NCBI GenBank assembly: GCA_902768785.1
Contig: CACXMM010000018.1
Coordinates: 16,084 to 80,083, forward strand
Source: an uncultured Prevotellaceae bacterium
Lineage (GTDB): Bacteria; Bacteroidota; Bacteroidia; Bacteroidales; Bacteroidaceae
DNA length: 64,000 bases
Direction of reading: 5' to 3'
The notes under the pieces were generated by a model. The model did not search any database. It was not told the DNA's origin and was given only the letters and a program-made list of their open reading frames with translations. Position 1 is the stretch's first letter. Each line of letters begins with the position of its first letter. Positions 16,807 to 24,124 of the stretch are shown in pieces. Made by a program: the position numbers and the translations under genes.

Positions 16807-17292
16807 TTAATCGTTTGACATATTTTTTAATTCCTCTTTGATGCGGTAGAGGCGCACCGAAACGTTCTTCACCGTGATGCCCATGATGGCACCAATCTCC
16901 TCGTAGCTCATATTCTCCAGCCAAAGCAGGATGATGGCGCGATCGAACTGTCCCAGCTTTGCTATACGCTGGCGGAGCATGTCCATCTGTCGCGAGTTCC
17001 GGTTGGTCTCCGTCTCCTCATAGGGATTGATGTCCATCGTCAGTGGCACCATTTTGTGTCGCCGTTTCTTGTGGTCGAGCGAGATGCACACGTTCAGACT
17101 GACACGATAGATCCAGGAACGCACGTCGCTGCGCCCCTCAAACGAGGGCAAACTCTTCCAAAGGTTGATGAGTATCTCCTGGAACAAGTCGGCCACCTCG
17201 TCCTGGTCGTTGGAGAACATGTAGCACACGGTGTAAATCGTGCCACGGTTCTTTCTGACCATTTCTTCAAACTCTCGTTCTAAATCTTTCAT
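16807..17292 (-). CDS. ECF-family RNA polymerase sigma factor
   Basis: 161 residues. The ATG at 17292 is preferred over an upstream TTG in frame at 17310. Region 2 is seen in DEVADLFQEILINLWKSLPS with RSDVRSWIYRVSLNVCISL; region 4 in AIILLWLENMSYEEIGAIMG and ITVKNVSVRLYRIKEELKN. It heads a run of three same-strand genes (sigma, membrane protein, GH115) with gaps of 16 and 17 bases. It may therefore control glucuronoxylan use, though co-transcription is not proven. Confidence 0.9.
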   Translation of the reverse strand: MKDLEREFEEMVRKNRGTIYTVCYMFSNDQDEVADLFQEILINLWKSLPSFEGRSDVRSWIYRVSLNVCISLDHKKRRHKMVPLTMDINPYEETETNRNSRQMDMLRQRIAKLGQFDRAIILLWLENMSYEEIGAIMGITVKNVSVRLYRIKEELKNMSND

Positions 17293-17485
17293 TTTTTCTT
17301 GTTGAATCAATCTGCATTTGACAATAAGTCACACGAAAGAGGCAAAAAACTACAGAATCAGAAAAAAAAATTGCAAAACTTCAAAATCATCATACCTTTT
17401 CTATTTTAATAAGTCGCCCACCAGTTCTATAGTGGTATCGATTCGGGTGCGAAGATACACAAAAATCTTCATTCGGTGGCAAAAA

Positions 17486-17625
17486 TGCAGAGAGCGAGGC
17501 CTTGCGGTAGCGGCGAGGCTTGCCTTCGGAGGACATCAAGGACTTTTATCTATCTGCTTATCAAATTCTTTGCAAAATTCATCCACGGCACAGAAAATTT
17601 CTGTAATTTTGTCGGCGGTAATCAT
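17486..17625 (-). pseudogene. IS982-family transposase N-terminal remnant
   Basis: From the ATG at 17625 the minus strand reads [20 protein letters not shown] and nine more residues to a stop at 17536. This matches the usual start of Bacteroidales IS982 transposases. Skipping to the next frame at the stop gives [18 protein letters not shown], the expected continuation, so one base was probably lost in the AAAA run before AGTCC. Similarity ends after about 17486, and the catalytic DDE domain is absent. No terminal inverted repeats were recognised. Confidence 0.75.
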
Positions 17626-17785
17626 GAGCGTATTCTTTTGTTTTACTTTACAGGTGATTGGTACTCAGATGTAAAGGTACAAAATTATTTCAGATTACCA
17701 ACTTTTTATACGACTTTCTTATCTCGAACTGATATATATATTGAGAAAAAGAACTAAAAAACATTGATAATTTAATAGATTTTAC

Positions 17786-17793
17786 TATCTTTG
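17786..17793 (+). promoter_or_regulatory. -7 promoter box of the sce7726/sce7725/RES operon
   Basis: TATCTTTG. Transcription should start near 17799-17801, about a dozen bases before the ATG at 17812. A frame beginning at the TTG of this box is ruled out. Confidence 0.65.
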
Positions 17794-17811
17794 CAACGAA
17801 AAGTATGTGTT

Positions 17812-18693
17812 ATGAGTAAAGTGATCCAACAAACTTCTCGAGAAATGTGGAGATGTGTAAGGTACTCTTCCATTTTCAGCCGAGGCAATTTTGACAGATT
17901 GCTCAAACGTAATGATTATACATTATTCCAAGAAATTATTAGCGATTATGACAGTAAACTTATTGGTTCTCGGCTAATAACCTATGCAGATTTCACAGAC
18001 TATGCTTATAAATTTATACTCAAGAATTATAGGAATGAGTATGTTTTCAAGAATAGTCTTATCAATATGCTTATTAAGGAATTTGGGACAAGTCATACTA
18101 TAATTTTCAACGAATTCTCTGTCGGAAATTCCATCGCTGATTTAGTCATGTTCAATGGAATAAGCAGAGCCTACGAGATAAAAACTGAACTTGATTCTAA
18201 CAAGCGATTAGGAACACAATTAGCTGATTATAAAAAGATATTCCAGCGTTGTTATGTTGTTGTTCATGACAATTGTGTTGGAAAATATATAAATACAGAT
18301 GACGACATTGGAATAATTTCCATGTGTATAAACCGAGGGAGTGTAAAGTTTGAAGAAGTGAGAGCACCTAAAGATAATCATAATATCAACCCCCATATTT
18401 TGATTCGATGCTTAAGGTCTTCTGAATACAAAGAACTAGTTAAGCGCTATTATAGAGAACTACCAGAAATGAATGCATTTACTGCTTTCTCTATCTGCGA
18501 AGAAATGATGTCTGCCATTCCTTCTGATAAATTGAATAGCCTTTTTATTGATTTAATGAAGGAACGGAAAACAAATATGTCTCAACTCAAGATATTTGAC
18601 AAAAATCTCCGTCAAATAGGACTTAGTATGCATTTCTCAGATAAAGATTACGAAATAGTAAACCAAAGATTACAAGAACCGATTCAAATATAA
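17812..18693 (+). CDS. sce7726-family protein, PD-(D/E)XK nuclease-like
   Basis: 293 residues. The sequence has the full RecB-type nuclease pattern: Glu in IIFNEFSVG (about E101), Asp in NSIADLVMF (about D110), the ExK in RAYEIKTEL (E122, K124) and QxxxY in GTQLADYKK (Q136, Y140). These sit in order about 40 residues apart, as in RecB/Cas4-like folds. The N-terminal 90 residues and the C-terminal 110 are helical and carry no known motif. I recognise it as the sce7726 family, named after Sorangium cellulosum, where sce7725 is its neighbour. Nuclease activity is inferred from the residues. Low-GC codon use differs sharply from the flanking core genes. First gene of a three-gene operon. Confidence 0.8.
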   Translation: MSKVIQQTSREMWRCVRYSSIFSRGNFDRLLKRNDYTLFQEIISDYDSKLIGSRLITYADFTDYAYKFILKNYRNEYVFKNSLINMLIKEFGTSHTIIFNEFSVGNSIADLVMFNGISRAYEIKTELDSNKRLGTQLADYKKIFQRCYVVVHDNCVGKYINTDDDIGIISMCINRGSVKFEEVRAPKDNHNINPHILIRCLRSSEYKELVKRYYRELPEMNAFTAFSICEEMMSAIPSDKLNSLFIDLMKERKTNMSQLKIFDKNLRQIGLSMHFSDKDYEIVNQRLQEPIQI

Positions 18694-18699
18694 TTGCTT

Positions 18700-19632
18700 A
18701 TGTATTATCCATATCTACGAGGAAGGCAATTCGAACTGCTTGCATTACGAAACTTTTCGGAAACTTTCAGTGGTGAACCAAAGGTATTTCCTATAATTGA
18801 ACCTGTACGCATTAATCGGAATAGTTTAAAAAGAGCCGCAACGATAATGACAGAGAAAGGTATCCGTTATGGAATCATCCTTAATCCTGAATATGGTGAC
18901 TGCGCTGGAAATGTTATAGACCTCTCGATAGAAGAAAACTTTCCAGACACAAATCAATGGTCTCCAGCGTTCATCATTGGAAAACAAAGCATAAGTCAAA
19001 TCACTTCAACAATCCATGACAATGGATATCAAAACGTCATTTTGATCTTACCCAAAGCTGTATCGGTAAATGAAGATGATTTCGCTGAATTGATAGCCGA
19101 TACTGCTATCACTAAAGTCATCACAGACCCATTACGTCGTAAAGCTGCCCGTGCAACAAGAAATAAGGGGAAGGATCTAATTGAACTTGATGACAAGTTT
19201 ATAGCCCAACCCACCAATCAAGCTTATACGAGCATTGATGAAGAACTTTTCTCGGAAGATTTTTTCTATTTCGGAGAAGACAATTTTGCTGGTTTTTCTG
19301 ACTACACAGTTCTCCCAAATGAATTTAGGGAAGGAGGTACACTACCTAAGGTTGTTGTCATTCACCTGACGTATCACAAAACTGATGACCAAATCTTCAT
19401 TAAACATTTTTGTTCTGACACTAACCAAGAAGATCGTTCAAACATTCAGGGGAAGTTTGCCGAAGCAGCCTCTAAGGCCATTGCTTTCTTTGACAGTATC
19501 AGCTATAATAGCCCCGCTCTTGATAATTTAAGAGAGAATCTTAGCAATGGAACATTCCCTGGTTTAGGAGTACTTAAAAAGATTTCGATCCTCCATCATC
19601 TTGATTTAATTCAGAAAATCTTAAGCGTATAG
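18700..19632 (+). CDS. sce7725-family protein, resembles the Beta protein family
   Basis: 310 residues. The start at 18700 gives MYYPYLRGRQFELLALRNFS, the typical N terminus of sce7725 proteins; the open frame runs on to a TTG at 18694. The opening (Y-P-x-L-R-G-K/R-Q-x-E-L-x-A-L) also resembles the phage/bacterial Beta protein family, which suggests a related TIM-barrel-like fold; this is an inference. The first third has a DPLRRKAARATRNKG basic stretch; no catalytic motif is known. It begins 6 bases after the sce7726 stop and is followed by the RES gene after 2 bases. It is therefore co-translated with both and likely forms a complex or acts in the same pathway. Confidence 0.78.
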   Translation: MYYPYLRGRQFELLALRNFSETFSGEPKVFPIIEPVRINRNSLKRAATIMTEKGIRYGIILNPEYGDCAGNVIDLSIEENFPDTNQWSPAFIIGKQSISQITSTIHDNGYQNVILILPKAVSVNEDDFAELIADTAITKVITDPLRRKAARATRNKGKDLIELDDKFIAQPTNQAYTSIDEELFSEDFFYFGEDNFAGFSDYTVLPNEFREGGTLPKVVVIHLTYHKTDDQIFIKHFCSDTNQEDRSNIQGKFAEAASKAIAFFDSISYNSPALDNLRENLSNGTFPGLGVLKKISILHHLDLIQKILSV

Positions 19633-19634
19633 AT

Positions 19635-20645
19635 ATGAGAGTTTGTGCAAAATGTTTTAATGATACTGCGTTAAAAGCTGCAATTGAAACTAACGGCAAG
19701 ACCGGTGTATGTGATATAACTGGCGAAGAAACACGAGTAATCGACACTGTTGATTTATCAGACTCCTTCGACAGTTTTATAGGTTCTTTTGTTGAATCAG
19801 AAAGCGGGACACCATTCTATACGAAAATTCAGACGGATTGGAATCTGTTTAGTAACATACATGGACAAGGTGTTTTCCAAGCACTTCTTGATGAGCGTAA
19901 CTCAAAACTAAAATTGGAAACAAAGGTTGAATATTCCCCTTCTATTTACGAGGCAGTTAATGGGTGGCAAGATGTGAAAAATACACTTATCAACGAATTC
20001 CGCTATATGACTTCTAACAAGATGGCAAAAACATTTGACATTTTTGACCAAGCATTTGCTGCTCATATGCTTCCTTTAAGAAAAGGCACTATTCTATTCC
20101 GTTCTCGCATTAATGAGAATGGAGACAAGAAGCCTTTCCCTAAGGACAAAATGGGAGCACCGCCTAAACAACATGCCACTGCAGGAAGGGCAAACCCCCA
20201 AGGCATACCATTCTTATATTTGAGTGATAAACCCGAAACTACTTTTTATGAAGTTCGCGCTCTTTTCCTTGATCTTTTAAGTACTGGCTCTTTTAAGTCA
20301 AACAAAGAACAGAAAATAGTTGATTTCACAGAAACGAAAAGCCCGTTTTCTTTTATGGCTGATAGCAGTGTTGAGAAAGGCATTATTGGTGAATTATTTA
20401 TCAAAGCCATCAGTCATGATCTTTCCCGTCCCATGCGACGATATGACTCAATAGTAGATTATGTACCCACACAATTTATCTGCGAATACATAAAATATAC
20501 TGCAAAAGCTGATGGGATAGCTTTTAAGAGTTCTCTATGTGATGGCGTGAACTATGTTATATTCGACACAGATTCTTTCGATTGTGATGACCTAGTCACG
20601 GTACATAAAATTGGCAAGGTTGTGATTGAAGAAGAAGTACCTTAA
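19635..20645 (+). CDS. RES-domain protein with N-terminal zinc-knuckle (putative NAD+-consuming effector)
   Basis: 336 residues. The N terminus has CxxC and a third Cys in GVCDITGEE (C4, C7, C26), as in zinc-ribbon heads seen on HEPN/RES proteins, but the fourth Cys is replaced. A helical linker (about 40-145) leads to the RES domain: Arg in LFRSRI (R156 or R158), RANPQGIPFLYLS (R185, Y195), the Glu in TTFYEVRAL (E206) and Ser in AFKSSLCDG (S299/S300). These correspond to the Arg, Tyr, Glu and Ser used by RES toxins such as MbcT and ParT, which degrade or transfer from NAD+. No Xre-type antitoxin gene is nearby, so control may come from the two upstream proteins. Last gene of the operon; low GC like the others. 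Confidence 0.82.
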   Translation: MRVCAKCFNDTALKAAIETNGKTGVCDITGEETRVIDTVDLSDSFDSFIGSFVESESGTPFYTKIQTDWNLFSNIHGQGVFQALLDERNSKLKLETKVEYSPSIYEAVNGWQDVKNTLINEFRYMTSNKMAKTFDIFDQAFAAHMLPLRKGTILFRSRINENGDKKPFPKDKMGAPPKQHATAGRANPQGIPFLYLSDKPETTFYEVRALFLDLLSTGSFKSNKEQKIVDFTETKSPFSFMADSSVEKGIIGELFIKAISHDLSRPMRRYDSIVDYVPTQFICEYIKYTAKADGIAFKSSLCDGVNYVIFDTDSFDCDDLVTVHKIGKVVIEEEVP

Positions 20646-20747
20646 CACATATCCTAATTCCCTGTAGCCTCTGATTTATCAAGCTGGCGGGTTAGTATTT
20701 ATACCTCAGCCACATCTTCCTTCTTCCACTAGACATCATCCATCATA

Positions 20748-20771
20748 AAGGACATCATAAAGGATGTCCTT
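20748..20771 (+). terminator. Hairpin after the RES gene
   Basis: AAGGACATC pairs perfectly with GATGTCCTT around ATAAAG. There is no U-run, so this is a weak terminator candidate. It is the only stem seen in the 250 bases between the RES gene and the next, opposite-strand gene. Confidence 0.4.
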
Positions 20772-20896
20772 GAAGCAATTCAAACTAACAGGTGTCTTTT
20801 TTATCTACATGTGAATAACATAGTACCCACAAAAAAGTATTCGATAATAGTGATGTGACACTAATAAATATACGTATATATGTTAGAGCAAAAAAA

Positions 20897-21463
20897 TCAT
20901 ATGTCATCGATGGCATTTTGTTCCAACTCTTGTTTGGCGACCTTTATATTCTCTCTGTCCTCGTATACAACTTTAAGCTGAGCCGTCTTGTCAATTTCAA
21001 TTGTTATGTGACCACCCATAGCAAAGAAGAACGAAATATATCTGCATTTATCTCTTGCCACTGCCCTCATTTCATACCCGTCGCCATCTTCATACGGGGA
21101 AGAGAAAAATTCGTAGTCCCTATCCATTGGATATTTGGACTTGTACATTTCCTTCTTGGCAAAATAATCTTTCTTCAACTCCTGCCAATCTTCTCTTTCG
21201 GGAAAATACACAATCACCTTGCACACGGTTTTCGATTTCGGAGAAGCCAAGACATTGAGTTTCACAATTTCGTTTGCAAACTTGCCGTAGAATATATATA
21301 ATGTTTCAAACGAACTCATGTATGTAAATCCTTTCGACAAGAGACTATCCTTGAAACTCTCACAGTCGCCACCAATTTCAATGCCCATGAACCTTATGTG
21401 TCCAGTAGCTTGCATGTGTGATACTGCAAATATTAGCATCAGAACAAATAGAATTCTTTTCAT
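20897..21463 (-). CDS. Small secreted protein of unknown function
   Basis: 188 residues. The Met at 21463 starts a signal peptide (MKRILFVLMLIFAVSHMQA); the open frame extends 44 residues further up but into the tail of the upstream gene. The mature part is charged, with many Phe and Tyr (GFTYMSSFETLYIFYGKFAN; KKDYFAKKEMYKSKYPMDRD). No family is recognised. It lies 52 bases after the next gene upstream on the same strand and is probably co-transcribed with it. AT-rich codon use marks it as part of the accessory block. Confidence 0.65.
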   Translation of the reverse strand: MKRILFVLMLIFAVSHMQATGHIRFMGIEIGGDCESFKDSLLSKGFTYMSSFETLYIFYGKFANEIVKLNVLASPKSKTVCKVIVYFPEREDWQELKKDYFAKKEMYKSKYPMDRDYEFFSSPYEDGDGYEMRAVARDKCRYISFFFAMGGHITIEIDKTAQLKVVYEDRENIKVAKQELEQNAIDDI

Positions 21464-21515
21464 TGCAGTGAAGTTAGGGGGTACAACAATTATCATTGTA
21501 CCCCATCTTAGCGGT

Positions 21516-22721
21516 TTAGAGTTTTTCTGCGTTAAGTAATTCGGGATGGTCGTAGGTATAATAGACTCTGAATACAAAGGTGTATTCATTAACAACGTCC
21601 TTCACCTGTATTGGCAACATTAAACGGATTTCGCCAGCCTCCTTACCCTCATATTCCTTGGGAAGCATTGATTTCGTTTTCCAACCGCTTCCAATTGTGG
21701 AATAGCCAATCTTAACACCCTCATCATAATAAACATTCGCTGTTGGCGTTGCCACATCATCAATCTTTGCGCCCTTAATAACAACTGTTGCAGGCTGGTC
21801 ACTTTCACGCTGCGAATACTTTGTGCCAACGTGCATAATCTTAGAAGTCGAGCCATCTAACCCAACAAATGCAGCTTCGTTCCAAATTATTTTCAATGAA
21901 TGATTGGAAATGTTTCTCAAGACGAAAACGAACTGTTCCTTTGTTCCAAATATCGTGATGTCAACAATGCTGTCATTGTATGAATACTTATCAACGCCTG
22001 CATCTTGAATAACCTTCGTCTCGCCATAGCGATTTGTGACATCCTCGGGCTTTTCTACTTTTATCAAAGCTGTCTTGTAACTACCCTTTAATGCAGATTG
22101 GAATGGTGTTTCTTTCACCTTTGTATATGGGCAATCCACCTTCTCTCCTGTTCTTTTGTTCTTAACAGTATACATAGGCATAGCCAAACTTACATCATCG
22201 CTACCTGTCGGTCCCACATAAACATCAACAACTTCATATTGGTCTTTTACCATCTCATGCGTTATGGTCTCACCCATGTGTTTTTGTTTGAACTCGTTGA
22301 ATGGCTCTACAAATACAATTGGCATCCAACCAATAAGAGGCCACTGTTTGACACCGCTCCAAATACTAACTTTTACAGAAACTTCTTCGTAACCCTTAAA
22401 CTTGATTTTCTTTTTTCCGCCATCTTCTACAGCCATAACAGTAATCTCTTTGTTTGGTTTGTCATTTAGAGTCACATCTTTCACTGTAACCTTAGAGATT
22501 GTAAAGGTTTTGCCATCATAGGCTTTGTCATATTCAAACCCAGACTTCTTCCACGTCTCCAACCTGCCATAAGCTGGACGTACATAAAAACTTTTACCAA
22601 CATACTGCTGATAACCATCAACCGACTTCTGCTGTTCGATACCAAAATTCATGTTGACATCAAATGCAAAAGCAAATACTGCATTGAATAGCAATACAAA
22701 TACGAAAAGAACCTTTTTCAT
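21516..22721 (-). CDS. Secreted protein of unknown function with a long structured leader
   Basis: 401 residues with a signal peptide (MKKVLFVFVLLFNAVFAFA). The mature protein is beta-rich. Its C-terminal half (FVLRNISNHSLKIIWNEAAF, then VMHVGTKYSQRES-like spacing and a TPTANVYYDEG end) resembles a domain common in unknown Bacteroidales lipoproteins and surface proteins. No enzyme motif is seen. It follows a folded RNA leader of about 265 bases with a strong TATATTTG promoter and is followed by a second secreted-protein gene. It could be a surface or periplasmic partner in phage or host contact, but nothing in the sequence shows this. Confidence 0.65.
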   Translation of the reverse strand: MKKVLFVFVLLFNAVFAFAFDVNMNFGIEQQKSVDGYQQYVGKSFYVRPAYGRLETWKKSGFEYDKAYDGKTFTISKVTVKDVTLNDKPNKEITVMAVEDGGKKKIKFKGYEEVSVKVSIWSGVKQWPLIGWMPIVFVEPFNEFKQKHMGETITHEMVKDQYEVVDVYVGPTGSDDVSLAMPMYTVKNKRTGEKVDCPYTKVKETPFQSALKGSYKTALIKVEKPEDVTNRYGETKVIQDAGVDKYSYNDSIVDITIFGTKEQFVFVLRNISNHSLKIIWNEAAFVGLDGSTSKIMHVGTKYSQRESDQPATVVIKGAKIDDVATPTANVYYDEGVKIGYSTIGSGWKTKSMLPKEYEGKEAGEIRLMLPIQVKDVVNEYTFVFRVYYTYDHPELLNAEKL

Positions 22722-22988
22722 AATTTGCCTTTTTTATGTGATACATTACATTGAATTATTTCCTTTGGATATAGAAAAGACGTGAACTTCTCTTATCTAA
22801 TCCGGAGGCCGTAGGAATCGCCTGCAATACAAGATAAGTGAGCCCACGCCTATCACGTGAGCATTCACTCTATCTATTCTTAGTATTGCTTTTGGCAACC
22901 GAATCCTTGAATTTCCTACGTTCCCGGATTTCGAATTAGATAGCTGAACGCTAAATCTTATCCAACGATGTCTTGTGTTTTAAGAACA
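22722..22988 (-). ncRNA. Long structured 5' leader RNA
   Basis: Starts about 6-8 bases after TATATTTG (23001-22994) and runs to the ATG at 22721. On the transcribed strand three stems are visible. CGAAATCC pairs with GGATTCG (one bulge) around about 22927. GCUCACG pairs with CGUGGGC with loop UGAUAGG. CUUAUCU pairs with AGAUAAG and encloses AGGC/GCCU with loop GAUUCCUACG. No reading frame of note. The nested-stem arrangement looks like a cis-regulatory RNA rather than random leader, but no Rfam family is recognised. Confidence 0.5.
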
Positions 22989-22993
22989 CGTTG

Positions 22994-23001
22994 CAAATAT
23001 A
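22994..23001 (-). promoter_or_regulatory. -7 promoter box of the structured leader
   Basis: TATATTTG on the minus strand, with TTTG about 20 bases upstream near 23020. Confidence 0.6.
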
Positions 23002-23109
23002 GCAATTATTTTGCAAGCAAAGCATCATTTGTCGAAAAAAAGACGAAAAAGGACGTAAAAACGTCTAAAGACCAACAGAATACTACCCCAGTTTGGGATA
23101 AGTAGTCTT

Positions 23110-23367
23110 TCAAAATAGCATAAGCTGCTTGTTATCCTCGATACAATCCGTCAAGTGCTTTGGGCTTGTTATCGAAGAAGCCCACTGGCGGAACTGGGTG
23201 GCACGAATGCTATTGACACGGTAACCCACGGCGATGATAGCATCAAGTTTATACATAACCACCATTCGTTTCACCTCACGGTGCCCTTCTTGTTGAACTG
23301 TTTCCATTTTGGAAATAGTTGCTTCTTCTTTCAGTTCACCTGTCTCAAAAATCATACCACGATTCAA
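23110..23367 (-). pseudogene. RhuM-family virulence protein remnant
   Basis: The frame reads MIFETGELKEEATISKME, then VVMYKLDAIIAVGYRV and RATQFRQWA, which is the conserved N-terminal third of RhuM proteins (normally about 320 residues). The true N terminus is missing upstream, and after RQWA the sequence departs from the family and stops 25 residues later. RhuM proteins are phage- or island-associated and of uncertain function. This copy cannot be functional. Confidence 0.75.
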
Positions 23368-23421
23368 CGTATCATGTACAACCTCCCCTACGCAAATAAA
23401 GGTTCATTGAACTGCTATTAA

Positions 23422-24124
23422 AGCCTACTTAAACATTAAGGAGGCTTTACGTAAGCTTTAAGTAGCCTTTATTTAGGAAGCAATTAACCTTTAATTAGGA
23501 GGTAAACAGACATTATTTAAGTTACAATCAGCCTATAGGAGGATTTTTCTACGGAGAAAAGCGGAAAAGTGCCTTCACGCCTTCACAAGAAAGCAACTTG
23601 TTGATAATGAGGTAATTCTGTGTGAAGGCACCTTCACATGCCTTCACACTATTTGAGGAGATGATGATGTGAAGGCGCGTGAAGGCGCCTTCACGCGTAA
23701 ATGGTTTATAATCAACACTTTGTAAGAGTGTGAAGGCGTGAAGGCACTTTTTAACTTTAATGGGAGTGAATTTTTCCTCAAGAAGAAAGTAAGAATCAAC
23801 TTCACAACTTCACAGAGACGTAAGTCACTGAAAGAAAAGGAGTTCCGCGTGAAGTCTAACTTCACACAACTTCACCTTCTGGAAACGGTGTTTTTACCTT
23901 CCCAAAACGTTGTTTTTGCGGCTGGAAACGTTGTTTTCGGATGCTAAAAACTATGTTTTCAGAGGCTAAGTACTATAGTTACGACGAGTAAGTATAGTGT
24001 TTTTTGAAGACAAAATAACGTGAAGTTGGGTGAAGTTGAACTTCACCCAAAACACTCTTACTCTCAACAACTTGCAGCACTGTGAAGTTGTGAAGTTGAA
24101 TTTCTACTTTTCTTAGGGGAATTA
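23422..24124. repeat. About 530-base GTGAAG repeat tract (with flanks), no gene
   Basis: Two repeat flavours alternate. GTGAAGGC-type units cover about 23569-23750, including a perfect 22-bp palindrome at 23676-23697 built on CGTGAAGGC/GCCTTCACG. GTGAAGTT-type units cover about 23800-23875 and 24018-24100, including GGGTGAAGTT/AACTTCACCC at 24028-24048. Between them is a set of 22-base palindromic units (separate entry). Units occur on both strands and as tandem copies. Flanks (23422-23568) hold AT-rich direct repeats of TTTAAGTAGCCTT-like words. Such GTGAAG arrays are, from memory, found near VirE/DUF3987-type island genes in Bacteroidales. Confidence 0.7.
23878..23990 (+). repeat. Five imperfect 20-23-base tandem palindromic units
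   Basis: Units start CTGGAAACGGTGTTTTT (23878), CCAAAACGTTGTTTTTG (23901), CTGGAAACGTTGTTTTC (23921), CTAAAAACTATGTTTTC (23943) and CTAAGTACTATAGTTAC (23965). Each core is an inverted repeat (AAACGTTGTTT-like), and the centres are compensated between units, for example AAACGTTGTTTT against AAACTATGTTTT. The array is embedded in the GTGAAG tract. Confidence 0.6.

Larger units (their letters stand above)
17311..17811. other. Junction between core genes and the AT-rich accessory block
   Basis: About 500 bases holding the upstream region of the sigma gene, a broken IS982-type transposase start (17486-17625) with a promoter-like TACCTTTA in front of it on the minus strand near 17678, and the sce7726 promoter. 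No intact gene was found. Confidence 0.6.

Noticed and set aside
23569-24100. Possible CRISPR array
   Set aside because: Repeat units are short and variable in spacing and orientation, and there are no cas genes in the window.
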